Part shown: piece by piece, positions 47,937 through 58,100 of the stretch
Layout: each line of letters opens with the position of its first letter
Numbering within the stretch: the stretch's first letter is position 1
Source of the DNA: Flavobacteriaceae bacterium
GTDB lineage: Bacteria > Bacteroidota > Bacteroidia > Flavobacteriales > Flavobacteriaceae
Length of the DNA: 64,000 bases
Direction of reading: 5' to 3'
NCBI GenBank assembly: GCA_018699935.1
Contig: JABISF010000075.1
Location: 1 to 64,000, forward strand
Notes under the pieces: model-generated
Databases searched by the model: none
What the model saw: only the letters and a program-made list of their open reading frames with translations
Told to the model about the DNA's origin: nothing
Made by a program: the position numbers and the translations under genes

Positions 47937-48671
47937 CTAGTCCGTAGATTTTTGGTTAAGGATAAAGGTTTCGAGTTCTTTTAAGGTGATTTTGTTTTCA
48001 TAAATAGCCTTTCCTATGATGGTTCCTTCGCATCCCAATGCAGCGAGTTGAGGCAATTCTTCAATGGAAGAAATCCCTCCGGAAGCAATTAGCTGGATGG
48101 AACATGCAGTCAGGAGTTGTCGGTACAAATCAAAGGAAGGTCCTTCTAGCATTCCATCTTTGGCAATATCGGTACAAATCACATAGGAAATCCCTTTTTC
48201 TTGATAGTGAGTAACAAAATCAATAAGCGTTTGATCCGAGGTTTCCAACCAGCCATCCGTTGCGATATGCGTCCCCTTTACATCTGCCCCTAAAATAATT
48301 TTTTCTGTTCCATATTGTTCGATCCAAGATTGAAAAACCTCGGGTTGTTTTACAGCAATACTTCCTCCGGTTATTTGATATGCCCCTGATTCAAAAGCAA
48401 TACGGAGGTCATCATCAGACTTTAACCCCCCACCAAAATCCACTTGGAGATCTGTATGACGGGCAATGCGTTCCAAAACTTTATAATTCACAATATGTTT
48501 CGACTTGGCTCCGTCCAAATCCACCAAATGCAAATATTGAATCCCGTGATCTTGAAAGCGTTTGGCAACTTCCAAAGGGTTTTCGGAATATATTTTTTTT
48601 GTACTGTAGTCGCCTTTGGACAAACGGACACATTTTCCGTCAATGATATCTATAGCAGGAAGGATTCGCAT
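47937..48671 (-). CDS. hisA: ProFAR isomerase (HisA)
   Basis: Isomerises ProFAR to PRFAR in histidine biosynthesis. A 244-residue TIM barrel: [21 protein letters not shown] with the catalytic Asp8, [41 protein letters not shown] with the second Asp, and LIASGGISS. One base separates it from hisH. Confidence 0.98.
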   Translation of the reverse strand: MRILPAIDIIDGKCVRLSKGDYSTKKIYSENPLEVAKRFQDHGIQYLHLVDLDGAKSKHIVNYKVLERIARHTDLQVDFGGGLKSDDDLRIAFESGAYQITGGSIAVKQPEVFQSWIEQYGTEKIILGADVKGTHIATDGWLETSDQTLIDFVTHYQEKGISYVICTDIAKDGMLEGPSFDLYRQLLTACSIQLIASGGISSIEELPQLAALGCEGTIIGKAIYENKITLKELETFILNQKSTD

Positions 48672-48672
48672 T

Positions 48673-49254
48673 TTATAGTTTTAAAAAATTTTCGAGCAAC
48701 TGCTGCCCAGCGGTACTGCTCTTTTCGGGATGAAATTGTACTCCATAAAAATTATCTTTTTGCAAGGCAACACTGTAATTCCCGGCATAATCGCTTTGTG
48801 CAATGGTCTCCTCTATAACAGGAACAAAATAACTGTGCACCAAGTACATATAAGCATCTTCTTCAATTTTTTCAAAAAGGTTAGATTGTAAGGAGAAAAT
48901 TGTATTCCAGCCCATTTGCGGGACTTTGACGGTATTTGGAAAACGTTCAACATGCGCCTTGATGAGGCCTAATCCCGGGCTGTTTCCCTCTGCAGTAGAG
49001 CTGCACAAAAGTTGCATTCCCAAACAGATCCCCAAAACAGGTTGTTGTAACTGCGGAATCCATTGATCCAAGCCTGTTGCCGTTAGTTTTTTCATGGCAG
49101 AAGCGGCCGCTCCTTGACCGGGAAAAATCACCTTGTCTGCCTTTTGAATCAGCTCCCAATCATGAGTGAGCCGTGCCTGTACTCCCAGGCGTTCTAATGC
49201 AAATTGCAGGCTTTTTACATTTCCCGCTCCATAATCAATAATGGCAACATCCAT
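48673..49254 (-). CDS. hisH: imidazole glycerol phosphate synthase glutamine amidotransferase subunit
   Basis: Class I glutaminase that feeds ammonia to HisF. The 193 residues have [11 protein letters not shown] at the start, PGQGAA (the oxyanion region), the nucleophile in [11 protein letters not shown] and the His/Glu pair in [10 protein letters not shown]. Tightly spaced between hisB and hisA. Confidence 0.98.
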   Translation of the reverse strand: MDVAIIDYGAGNVKSLQFALERLGVQARLTHDWELIQKADKVIFPGQGAAASAMKKLTATGLDQWIPQLQQPVLGICLGMQLLCSSTAEGNSPGLGLIKAHVERFPNTVKVPQMGWNTIFSLQSNLFEKIEEDAYMYLVHSYFVPVIEETIAQSDYAGNYSVALQKDNFYGVQFHPEKSSTAGQQLLENFLKL

Positions 49255-49255
49255 C

Positions 49256-50389
49256 TTATAAACTTCCTTTGGTAGAGGGTAATATCATTTTATCAGGATC
49301 ACGGCGAACCGCCACCTTAATCGCTTTGGCAAAAGCCTTAAAAATAGCTTCAATTTTATGATGTTCATTACTCCCCTCGGCTTTAATGTTCAAATTGGCT
49401 TTGGCACCGTCGGAAAAGGATTTAAAGAAATGGAAAAACATTTCGGTAGGCATGCCCCCAATCATTTCGCGTTTAAAATCTGCTTCCCAAACCAACCAGT
49501 TGCGTCCTCCAAAATCAATAGCGACTTGTGCCAAGCAATCGTCCATGGGGAGGCAAAAACCATAGCGCTCCATTCCTAATTTATCCTGTAAAGCTGCGCC
49601 AAAGGCTTCCCCCAATACAATGGCGGCGTCTTCAATGGTGTGGTGCTCATCCACTTCCAAATCGCCTTGTACTGATAATTCGATATCCATTCCCCCATGC
49701 CGTGCCAATTGATCCAGCATATGATCAAAAAATGCGATTCCAGTATGGATTTTACTTTGACCACTACCATCAATTTGCAATTTGATCTGTATATCGGTTT
49801 CATTGGTTTTACGTTGGCGTTCAACGGTACGTGGAATTAACTTCAAAAACGCATAAATGTCTTTCCAATCTTCTGTACGGCAAGCAATTGCCTGTTCTGC
49901 ACGCTCGTTAGACTGCACTTCTTCTGCGCCCAAAGCTGTATTTTTTGTTAAAAAAATGCCCTTGGATCCCAAATTGGCCGCCATTTCCATATCCGTCAAT
50001 CGATCCCCAATGACAAAAGATTTTGAAAGGTCATAATCCGCATTTTCCATATAAGCGGTCAACATACCGGTGCCCGGTTTACGGGTGGGTAAATTTTCTT
50101 CTGGAAAACTTCGATCGATACAAATTTCTGAAAATCGAATACCTTCGTTTTCAAAAGCTTTGATGACAAACTCTTGTGTCGGCCAAAAAGTTGCTTCCGG
50201 AAATCGATCTGTCCCCAAGCCGTCCTGATTGGTTACCATCACCAATTCGAAATCCAATTCGCGTTGAATGCGACCTAAATACATAAAAACTTCGGGATAA
50301 AACGCTAATTTTTCTAGGGCATCCAGTTGATAATCCCCAGGTTCTTTTACCAAGGTTCCATCGCGATCAATAAAAAGTATTTTTTTCAT
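49256..50389 (-). CDS. hisB: bifunctional histidinol-phosphatase / imidazoleglycerol-phosphate dehydratase
   Basis: Two steps in one protein of 377 residues. The N-terminal HAD phosphatase has [12 protein letters not shown] and later [13 protein letters not shown]. The C-terminal dehydratase has the metal-binding [31 protein letters not shown] and [19 protein letters not shown]. The start at 50389 ([11 protein letters not shown]) is preferred over 50413, which lies inside the end of hisC. Confidence 0.97.
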   Translation of the reverse strand: MKKILFIDRDGTLVKEPGDYQLDALEKLAFYPEVFMYLGRIQRELDFELVMVTNQDGLGTDRFPEATFWPTQEFVIKAFENEGIRFSEICIDRSFPEENLPTRKPGTGMLTAYMENADYDLSKSFVIGDRLTDMEMAANLGSKGIFLTKNTALGAEEVQSNERAEQAIACRTEDWKDIYAFLKLIPRTVERQRKTNETDIQIKLQIDGSGQSKIHTGIAFFDHMLDQLARHGGMDIELSVQGDLEVDEHHTIEDAAIVLGEAFGAALQDKLGMERYGFCLPMDDCLAQVAIDFGGRNWLVWEADFKREMIGGMPTEMFFHFFKSFSDGAKANLNIKAEGSNEHHKIEAIFKAFAKAIKVAVRRDPDKMILPSTKGSL

Positions 50390-50393
50390 AGTG

Positions 50394-51455
50394 TTATTTC
50401 TCAGATTTTTCAAGTTGGTTAAAAGCTTTGATCAGGGTGTCATTTTCTAGGGGTGTTCCAACAGAAATCCGCAAACTGTTTGCGCAACCGAGTTGTTTGG
50501 ATGGATTACGAACCACGATTCCCATCTCAATGAATTGATTATAACGTTTTTGACTGTCATCCACCCGAATTAAGAAAAAATTAGCATCGGAGGGAAATAT
50601 CGTTTCGACAAAGCGGATGGGTTGTATTGCTTCTATCAACCGCTTTTTTTCGACCAAAAGCTGCTCCACTTGTCGCTTCACCGTTTCCTGCTCTTTTAGG
50701 CGTTCCAAAACTTTTTGCAGGGTCAATGTATTGATGTTGTAGGGGGCTTTGATACGGTTTAAAATCTGAATGACCGTACTTTGCGCAAAGGCCATTCCGA
50801 GACGAACGCCGGCGAGGCCTTGTGCTTTTGAAAAAGTCTGTAAAACAATGAGATGGGGATACTCCTTTAACCAAGAGATTAAAGAGGCATCGGTTGAAAA
50901 TTCAGCGTAGGCCTCATCAATAATAACAAATCCCTTAAAACCATCTAAAATTGCCTTTAAATCGGCTTTGTCAAAACGATTCGCGGTGGGATTATTAGGT
51001 GTAGGAATAAAAATAATTTTGGAATGTTCGTTACTTCTATTCAAAATGGCATCGACATCCAAACGGAACGTATCCAATTGCAGGGGTACTTCTTCCAAAG
51101 CTACTCCAAAGATGGATGCTGCTACGGCATACATTCCAAAAGTGGGCGGATTGATTATGATATGATCTTTACCCGGTTCACAACAGGCGATGATCAATTG
51201 CGAAATAATTTCATCACTTCCATTGCCCAAGAAAATCTGTTCAGGCAAAACGTTTCGCCATTCAGCGATGGCGGATTTGAGTTCCTTTTGCAATGGATCT
51301 GGATAGCGATTTACTTTGGTTTCGTAGGGGTTTTCGTTGGCATCCAACAATATCATTTTACGTCCGTCGGCCACAAATTCCTCCCTCGCAGATTGGTAAG
51401 GACTGAGTTTTTGGATGTGTTCTCGGAATAAGTGATTTATGGCTTCTAATTTCAT
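50394..51455 (-). CDS. hisC: histidinol-phosphate aminotransferase
   Basis: Fold-type I PLP enzyme converting imidazole acetol phosphate and glutamate to histidinol phosphate. The 353 residues include [19 protein letters not shown] at the N-terminus, [29 protein letters not shown], and the PLP lysine in [14 protein letters not shown]. Its start overlaps the hisD stop by four bases. Confidence 0.97.
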   Translation of the reverse strand: MKLEAINHLFREHIQKLSPYQSAREEFVADGRKMILLDANENPYETKVNRYPDPLQKELKSAIAEWRNVLPEQIFLGNGSDEIISQLIIACCEPGKDHIIINPPTFGMYAVAASIFGVALEEVPLQLDTFRLDVDAILNRSNEHSKIIFIPTPNNPTANRFDKADLKAILDGFKGFVIIDEAYAEFSTDASLISWLKEYPHLIVLQTFSKAQGLAGVRLGMAFAQSTVIQILNRIKAPYNINTLTLQKVLERLKEQETVKRQVEQLLVEKKRLIEAIQPIRFVETIFPSDANFFLIRVDDSQKRYNQFIEMGIVVRNPSKQLGCANSLRISVGTPLENDTLIKAFNQLEKSEK

Positions 51456-52738
51456 TTTTTTAAAGAATTTAAACGAAGACTTACTGCATTTTTATGGGCT
51501 TCCAATCCCTCAGCTGCAGCCATCAATTCTATGGCGGGACCAATTTTCTGAATGCCTTTTTCGTCAATCTTTTGAAAGGTAATGGCTTTTAAAAAACTAT
51601 CTAAATTCACACCACTATACTGCTTGGAATAGCCATTGGTTGGCAGGGTATGATTGGTGCCCGAGGCGTAGTCTCCAGCACTTTCCGGAGTATAATTTCC
51701 AATAAATACAGAACCTGCATTGACAAGCTGAGTGAGGTATTTATCTTCATTTTTTACACAAACAATATAGTGTTCCGGACCATAGGCATTGATGAACGTT
51801 ATGGCTTCTGCATCGGAAGAAAAATAAATCATTTTAGAATTTGCAAGTGCTTGGGCAGCAATGTCTTTCCTCGGAAGTGCTTGAAGCTGAACATCAATTG
51901 CAAGCTGTACTTTTTCCATGAGGCCCTCAGAAAGGCTTACCAACAACACTTGACTGTCTGGACCGTGCTCTGCTTGAGAAAGTAAGTCCGAGGCGATAAA
52001 CTCTGGATTGGCGGAGTCATCGGCAACAATCAAGAGTTCACTGGGGCCAGCAGGCATATCTATGGCAACCTGATAGCGGGTGGCTACTTGCTTGGCAACC
52101 GTAACAAATTGATTTCCGGGGCCAAATATTTTATACACCCCAGGAATTGTTTCGGTACCAAAAGTCATGGCTGCTATGGCTTGTATGCCTCCTACGGCAA
52201 AAATTTGATCTACCCCGCACAAGGAAGCTGTATAAAGAATAACATCGGGGATTTTTCCTGCTGCATCGGGAGGTGTACAGAGTACAATTTCGCGACACCC
52301 AGCCAGCTTTGCGGGAATGGCCAACATCAATAGGGTTGAAAACAATGGGGCGCTTCCTCCGGGAATGTATAAGCCCACTTTTTCAATCGGGCGTTTTTCT
52401 TGCCAGCAATGCACGCCTGGTTGTGTTTCTACTTTTACAGGAGCTGTTTTCTGGGCTTTGTGAAAGCAAACGATGTTTTCCTTCGCCAATTTTATGGCTG
52501 TTTTTAAGGCTTCCGATATATTGGCTTCAGCAGCCAAAATATCTGTTGGAGCAATGGCTTTGACCTTAGTTGATATCTTGTCAAATTTTTGAGTGTATGC
52601 GTTTACCGCAACATCACCCTCTTTTTGCACGCGGTCAAAAACCTCAAAAACAAGAGGTTCAATGGCTGCATAGGTGGCTGTAGGTCGCTTTAAAAGCACA
52701 TCCCAGTCTTCTTTTTTAGGTTGGAGATAGCGATTCAT
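51452..52738 (-). CDS. hisD: histidinol dehydrogenase
   Basis: NAD- and zinc-dependent enzyme for the last two oxidation steps to histidine. The 428 residues show GVHCWQEKRPIEKVGLYIPGG, FGPGNQFVTVAKQ and IDMPAGPSELLIVADDSA. The segment AEHGPDSQVLLVS with a conserved His is present, as are the end motifs GPEHY and ASGTNHTLPT. Its start overlaps the hisG stop in a TAATG. Confidence 0.98.
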   Translation of the reverse strand: MNRYLQPKKEDWDVLLKRPTATYAAIEPLVFEVFDRVQKEGDVAVNAYTQKFDKISTKVKAIAPTDILAAEANISEALKTAIKLAKENIVCFHKAQKTAPVKVETQPGVHCWQEKRPIEKVGLYIPGGSAPLFSTLLMLAIPAKLAGCREIVLCTPPDAAGKIPDVILYTASLCGVDQIFAVGGIQAIAAMTFGTETIPGVYKIFGPGNQFVTVAKQVATRYQVAIDMPAGPSELLIVADDSANPEFIASDLLSQAEHGPDSQVLLVSLSEGLMEKVQLAIDVQLQALPRKDIAAQALANSKMIYFSSDAEAITFINAYGPEHYIVCVKNEDKYLTQLVNAGSVFIGNYTPESAGDYASGTNHTLPTNGYSKQYSGVNLDSFLKAITFQKIDEKGIQKIGPAIELMAAAEGLEAHKNAVSLRLNSLKK

Positions 52739-53589
52739 TACAAGACCATTTTTTCAATGGGACAAACCAAAATATCTTCCGCTCCGGCAGCTTTTAATTG
52801 GTCGATGACCTCCCAAAAGTCGCCGTCATTAATGACCGAATGCAGCGAACTCCAGCCGGCTTTGGCTAAAGGTAAGACGGTAGGGCTTTTAAGTACGGGT
52901 AGGATGCTGCTGATTTCTTGAATTTTATCATTAGAAGCATTTAGTAGGATATACTTTGATTTTTTCGCGCGCATGACTGCCTGCATTCGGAAGCGAATCT
53001 TGTCGATCCATCCCAAAGCTTCCGCATCCAATTGGGGTGCTTGAACCAAAACCGCTTCGGAATCTAGAATGTGAATGACTTCCTTTAAGTTGTTCTTAAA
53101 CAGCGTACTTCCACTCGATACAATATCACAAATTGCATCTGCCAAACCAATATTGGGTGCAATTTCGACAGATCCATTAATGATGTGTAACTCTGCTTGA
53201 ATTCCGTTTTTGGCCAAAAAAGTATTGACCGTATTGGGATAAGAAGTGGCGATGCGTTTGTTTTTTAGGTCTTCAATTCCATGGAACGCATCATCTTTTG
53301 GGATGGCGATGGACACTCTGCATTTTGAAAAACCCAATTGTTCCACTACTTCCAAATCTTTTCCTTTTTCCTCCAAAGTGTTACTGCCCAAAATAGCAAG
53401 ATCCACTACCCCATCTCTTAAATATTGAGGAATGTCTCCATTTCGTAGGAAAAATACTTCAACAGGAAAGTTGCGCGCAGCTGCTTTAAGCTGATCTTTT
53501 CCATTGTCGATGGAAATTCCGCACCGTTTTAATAAATCAAGCGATTCTATATTTAAACGTCCTGATTTTTGAATTGCGATTCGTATCAT
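52738..53589 (-). CDS. hisG: ATP phosphoribosyltransferase, long form
   Basis: Committed and feedback-controlled first step of histidine synthesis, joining ATP and PRPP. The 283 residues correspond to the long form. After the catalytic part (RIAIQKSGRL, RIATSYPNTVNTFL, ADAICDIVSSGSTL) there is a C-terminal regulatory domain (about residues 210-283) that binds histidine in this class. First structural gene of the operon, 69 bases after the end of the leader peptide and directly behind the attenuator terminator. Confidence 0.97.
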   Translation of the reverse strand: MIRIAIQKSGRLNIESLDLLKRCGISIDNGKDQLKAAARNFPVEVFFLRNGDIPQYLRDGVVDLAILGSNTLEEKGKDLEVVEQLGFSKCRVSIAIPKDDAFHGIEDLKNKRIATSYPNTVNTFLAKNGIQAELHIINGSVEIAPNIGLADAICDIVSSGSTLFKNNLKEVIHILDSEAVLVQAPQLDAEALGWIDKIRFRMQAVMRAKKSKYILLNASNDKIQEISSILPVLKSPTVLPLAKAGWSSLHSVINDGDFWEVIDQLKAAGAEDILVCPIEKMVL

Positions 53590-53600
53590 AATTTATTCTA

Positions 53601-53632
53601 TAAAAAAAACCCGCTTGATGTTCAAACGGGTT
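53601..53632 (-). terminator. intrinsic terminator of the his attenuator
   Basis: On the minus-strand RNA, AACCCGUUUGA pairs with UCAAGCGGGUU (11 pairs, one of them U-G) around an ACA loop, and eight U follow immediately. It lies between the leader peptide and hisG. The 5' arm holds CGUUUGA, which can instead pair with UCAAACG in the leader (53667-53673). Confidence 0.92.
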
Positions 53633-53658
53633 CCTAATGATCTATATACATAGCATCT

Positions 53659-53715
53659 CTAGCACTCGTTTGAGCTAAACCGGAGATGATGGTGATTTCT
53701 GTTTTTTAAATTCAT
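53659..53715 (-). CDS. hisL: his operon leader peptide with three consecutive histidines
   Basis: An 18-residue open frame, MNLKNRNHHHLRFSSNEC, starting at the ATG at 53715 and ending with TAG at 53659. It is directly upstream of hisG and its terminator. The three His codons (CAC CAT CAT) are codons 8-10. A ribosome waiting there would leave the following UCAAACG free; a ribosome reaching the stop would cover it. This is the arrangement of classical amino-acid attenuation. The frame is too short to be found by length alone; the call rests on the position, the histidine run and the terminator. Confidence 0.88.
   Translation of the reverse strand: MNLKNRNHHHLRFSSNEC
53667..53673 (-). promoter_or_regulatory. 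antiterminator strand in his leader (UCAAACG)
   Basis: UCAAACG on the minus-strand RNA lies within codons 14-17 of the leader peptide and is a perfect 7-base complement of CGUUUGA, the 5' arm of the terminator (53622-53628 on the plus strand). Pairing of the two excludes the terminator. The same region can also form a local hairpin (UAGCUC...GAGUGCUA), a likely competing structure. Confidence 0.75.
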
Positions 53716-53721
53716 CGTGTG

Positions 53722-53750
53722 CAAATATATTTAAAATATTTGAAAAGCAA
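53722..53750 (-). promoter_or_regulatory. his operon promoter (TTG, 18-base spacer, TATATTTG)
   Basis: On the minus strand TATATTTG (53722-53729) matches the TAnnTTTG -7 box, and TTG (53748-53750) lies 18 bases upstream as the -33 element. Transcription would start within a few bases of the leader-peptide ATG at 53715, so the leader peptide would be read from an almost leaderless message. Confidence 0.7.
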
Positions 53751-53914
53751 TCAAAGTTTTTAAAATCAAGAAATAATGGACTACGCTCTTTTATTAAAAC
53801 AATCAACTCTTGTTGTAAGCTTGTGCTGTAATTTGACAGACGTTTTTTTTAAAGATTTTATTAATTATTAGTTAAAATTTTTATATTAGCTATAATATTT
53901 TTAATTCTCAAATC

Positions 53915-54882
53915 ATGAAAAATACCTACTTATTCATAGGGCTAATCCCTTTTTTAGCGAGTGCTCAATTCAATCTATACAGCGATTTTTATATTGCTCC
54001 GGGCACAGAGTTGTACATCACTGCTCCCTCCACCACTTTTGAGTCCGCCTCCTTTATCACCGACCACGGTGCAACGGGGGGCGTGGTTTCTTTTGCGGCC
54101 AACAGTCAGTGGAGCAATGCCGATCACAACGCCCATGTGGATGGGAATGTAAAGGTCTACAGCCCCACTCAGTTTGAATTTCCTGTGGGTCACGACAACG
54201 TCTTCCAACCCCTTGCCATCAGCGCAGCCAGTGGCGTTTCTTTTCTAAATCTAGACTATCGTCATTTGGCGCATTCCGATCTCAACCCCAGTTCAGGACT
54301 GATAAAAATTCATCCAGCGCACTATTGGAGTCTCAATCAAGGAAGTGGAACCGCCAAAGTGCATTTGTCGTGGAATGCTTTTAGCAATTTGGATACCTTT
54401 CTAAATGGGTTACGTTGGAAGACTTAACCGTAGTAGGCTATAAAAACAATGCTTGGGAATTGATTCCCTCCGCATTGGAGAACAACACTTCAAATTCGTT
54501 GCTTTCGGGAGCCATCGTTTCCGAAACGCCCATTGCTCTGAATGAATACAATGCCTTGGCACTTGCTGTAAAAGGGATCGCCGGATCCGATGGAACACCA
54601 GCAGGCTTGCCCCTTGTGGCAGAAGGTGTTTCTCCCAACGGTGATGGGGATAACGACACTTGGTTTATCCAAGGCATTGAACGTTTCCCCAATGCCAAAA
54701 TTAAAGTGTATAACCGTACCGGAGAAGTCGTCTTCCGAGCGAACAACGGATACAACAACGATTGGATCGGAGATTTTAAAGAAAGTGGAAATATACTGCC
54801 TTCGGCTCCTTATTTCTATACCATCGATTTAGATGATGATGGAGAGCTTGATTTACAAGGATGGTTGTATGTGCAGCAGTAA
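53915..54882 (+). pseudogene. secreted protein with gliding-motility (CHU_C) C-terminal domain, frame broken once
   Basis: Signal peptide (TYLFIGLIPFLASAQF), a beta-rich middle part (SFAANSQWSNADHNAHVDGNV and on) and a C-terminal CHU_C/type IX secretion domain: VSPNGDGDNDTWFIQGIERF, IKVYNRTGEVVFR and PYFYTIDLDDD. The first frame stops at 54427 after FLNGLRWKT. The second frame carries on with VTLEDLTVVGYKNNAWELI, which is what the family would have. One base is missing near 54403-54409 (for example a G from the GGG run). About 322 residues if joined. Probably exported by the type IX system and surface-attached or released. A sequencing error is a real possibility. Confidence 0.75.
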
Positions 54883-54966
54883 CATACGGCACCTCACCTC
54901 GACACCTCGACAGGCTCGGTGTCCGGTGTTCGGTGCTCGAGAGAAGACTTTTCGCAGGGCACTGAG

Positions 54967-55037
54967 CTGCCTGCCGGCAGGCAGGCTCGGTGTTCAGGAA
55001 AACAACCCTCCCCCCTAACAAGGGGGGCTAGGGGGGT
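54967..55037. repeat. GC-rich palindromes between two surface-protein genes
   Basis: An 18-base perfect palindrome, CTGCCTGCCGGCAGGCAG (54967-54984), and a second fold in which CCCCCC (55010-55015) can pair with GGGGGG (55022-55027), followed by a further GGGGGG block. The surrounding 54895-55040 is much more GC-rich than the window and contains several GACA/CGGTGT words. Both look like dispersed intergenic repeats. No terminator T-run follows. Confidence 0.75.
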
Positions 55038-55111
55038 GTAAAAACCTGAAGAACAGATAAATTAAAAACAATGTAAAAAAAACCAATAGTAACAATTAAA
55101 ACCTCAATATT

Positions 55112-58100
55112 ATGAACACAAAATTTACTTATGTACTAGTAATCACCTTCCTTTTAACAGGTTTAGGTCTTAGTGCCCAAGCCAAATTGGGAGATAATCC
55201 GACCGATGTAAATCCTAACGTACTTTTAGAATTAGAAAGTAGCGACAAAGGACTGTTGATCCCCAGATTGACCGATGCACAACGCGACAGTGCCTTTACT
55301 TCCAATGTGCCGGAAGGCTTGTTGATTTACAATACCACCGCCGACTGTTTGCAATTGTACAGCAGCAACAGTTGGAACTGTATTGGTGGAACCACAGGAG
55401 CCTTAACCTTGGAAGGCAACGTACTCAGTCTCAACGGAAATCCCTTAGATTTATCGGACTTGCTGAGTAATGAAACCCTCAGTCTAGACGCAGGGGATGC
55501 CACTACTTCTGTAATTCGATTGGGAACTAGTTCCATAACCCTAAAAGAAGGACGCAACATCACGCTGACCGAAAGCGGAAATACGATCACCATAGCCGTT
55601 GCATGTGGTGGTGGCGGTGGTGGTGGTGCTGCCGGAACGGATGATCAAAAACTAAGTTTAAGCGGGAATGTACTTACTTTAGAAGACGGAGGGAGTGTGA
55701 CCCTACCCGGAGGAGTAAATACAGACAATCAAACACTGAATGTATCCGGAACAACACTATCCATTTCCGGGGGAAATAGTGTAGCCTTAGCCTCAGGGAC
55801 GGACACCCAAACCTTGAGTGTAATGGCTGGTACAACAAGTCAATCGATACTCTCCTTAACCAACGGAGGGCAAGCCATTTTTGAATCCGGGGCTAATATT
55901 GTTTTGAATGAAGACCCTTTGACGAATACCATCTATATTGCTGCTACAGGAAGCCTAACCGCAGGTACGGACGACCAAAACCTTATGGTTGGGGCAGGAA
56001 CCGCCAGCACATCATTAATTGATATTGAAACAGGGAGCGGAATTACACTGGAAGCCGGGAACAATATTACGCTGAGTGAACCAAATGCATCAACCATAAA
56101 AATTGAGGCGACTGAACAGCAAACATTGACTTTGACTGGAACCGATTTGTTTATCAGTGGAACCAATTCGGTGAGTTTGGCTGCCTTTAACAATTCGAGT
56201 ACAGACAGCCAGTCGATTACAGGATTAAACCTAGACTCAAGCAATGTGTTAACAATCGGTATAACTGGAGGAGCCTCTGACACCGTTGATTTAAGTGCTT
56301 TAGCCACGTCCAGTACAGACAGTCAAAGCTTGACTCTAGTTGCAGGAACTTCTACAGCCACCACTTTAACATTAGACAATAGTCCTTCTTTAAGCATTAT
56401 TACCAGCGGTACGCTTACCCTAAACACGACCAATTCCAGCACCTTGGAACTGATAGGGGACACCTCTGGATATTTAGATAAAATTACAGAAAATGGAAAA
56501 ACAGGGTATCGTATTTTAAACCGAAATCCAGATTTTTATGGAGATATTGGCCTTGAAGCAGTGGATTTATCCTTCAGTAATACAGTGACCAATACATTTG
56601 GTGCTACGGGTGATTATTCCTTTACAACGGGGATAAATAATATAGCATCCGGAGATTATAGCACTTCTATGGGAATTTCTTCAACAGCTTCAGGAGTTGC
56701 AAGTTTTGCAGTTGGACATGGAGCTTCAGCGAAAGGTCATCTTAGTATCGCCATGGGTGAAGAAACAATTGCATCAGGATATGCAAGTGTGGCGATGGGT
56801 TTTCAAACAAAAGCAAATGGAGATGAAAGCTTTGCGACTGGAAGATTTAATTATGCCGATGGTGATGCAAGTACTGCAATGGGCTCTGATACAAAGGCTT
56901 TGGGAAATATAAGTACTTCGATGGGTTCTTTAACAGAAGCACTAGGCTTTGCAAGTACAGCCATGGGAGAATCAAGTGTTGCAAATGGAAATGTATCCAC
57001 CGCAATGGGATATGAAACCACGGCTGAGAGTTTTGCTGAAACTGTTATTGGAGGTTATAACACAAACTACACTGCTGCAAGTAGTTCTACTTGGATTGGA
57101 ACAGACCGACTATTTGTTATTGGAAATGGAACGTCAGGCAGTCTTTCCGATGCACTTATAATGCTTAAAAACGGCAATACGGGCTTAGGTGTTTCCAGCC
57201 CTACGGCTACCCTTCATGTGAGTGGAACGCTGCGTATTATGGATGGATTACAAGGGCTAGGGAAGGTGCTTACCTCTGATGCCAATGGAAATGCTGCTTG
57301 GGCAAGCCTTTCGGCTGCCTCAGCAACACCGACCACTTTGGCAGATGTAGACGGCGACACCAGCATCAGTGTGGATAACGGTACCGACCCCGATACTATT
57401 TCTTTTACAACTTCCGGAACAGAACATTTTAGAATGGAAGGTTACCGATTAGAAGTTTATAATTCGAATAGAAACTTAGCAATCGGAGATAATGCTCTTG
57501 AAGTAAACTCTACTGGTTATGATAATATTGGAATAGGATTTAGGACTTTAAAATCCAATACAACAGGATACTATAATACTGCCCTTGGAAATCATGCTCT
57601 AGATGCAAATGTGGATGCTTGGAATAACTCAGCTTTTGGATTCCAAGCCCTTACTGAAAACATATCAGGAATAGCAAATAATGCTTTTGGACACCAAGCT
57701 CTTTACAATTCAAAAAATAGCTACAATTCCGCTTTTGGAGGGGGAGCATTGTCTAGCCTTACTAGTGGGGCGCAAAATACTGCTGTTGGGCATGCCGCTT
57801 TGGGTTATTCTTTGGGAGATCAAAATACAGCCGTGGGAGCTTGGAGTTTATTTTGGAATAACACAACTGGATCATATAATACAGCACTTGGTTATGCAGC
57901 GGGGAATGAACTCAGAACCAATAGCAGCTATAACACTTTTATTGGACATGAAGCAAACACAATTTCTACAACAATTTTATACAATGCTACTGCCATAGGG
58001 GCGGGTGCATTGGTTTTTGACAGTAATACCATTCAGTTAGGAAATTCATCAGTGACACAAGTAAACAGCTTCGGAGATTTCAGTAAAAGCGGAACGAATT

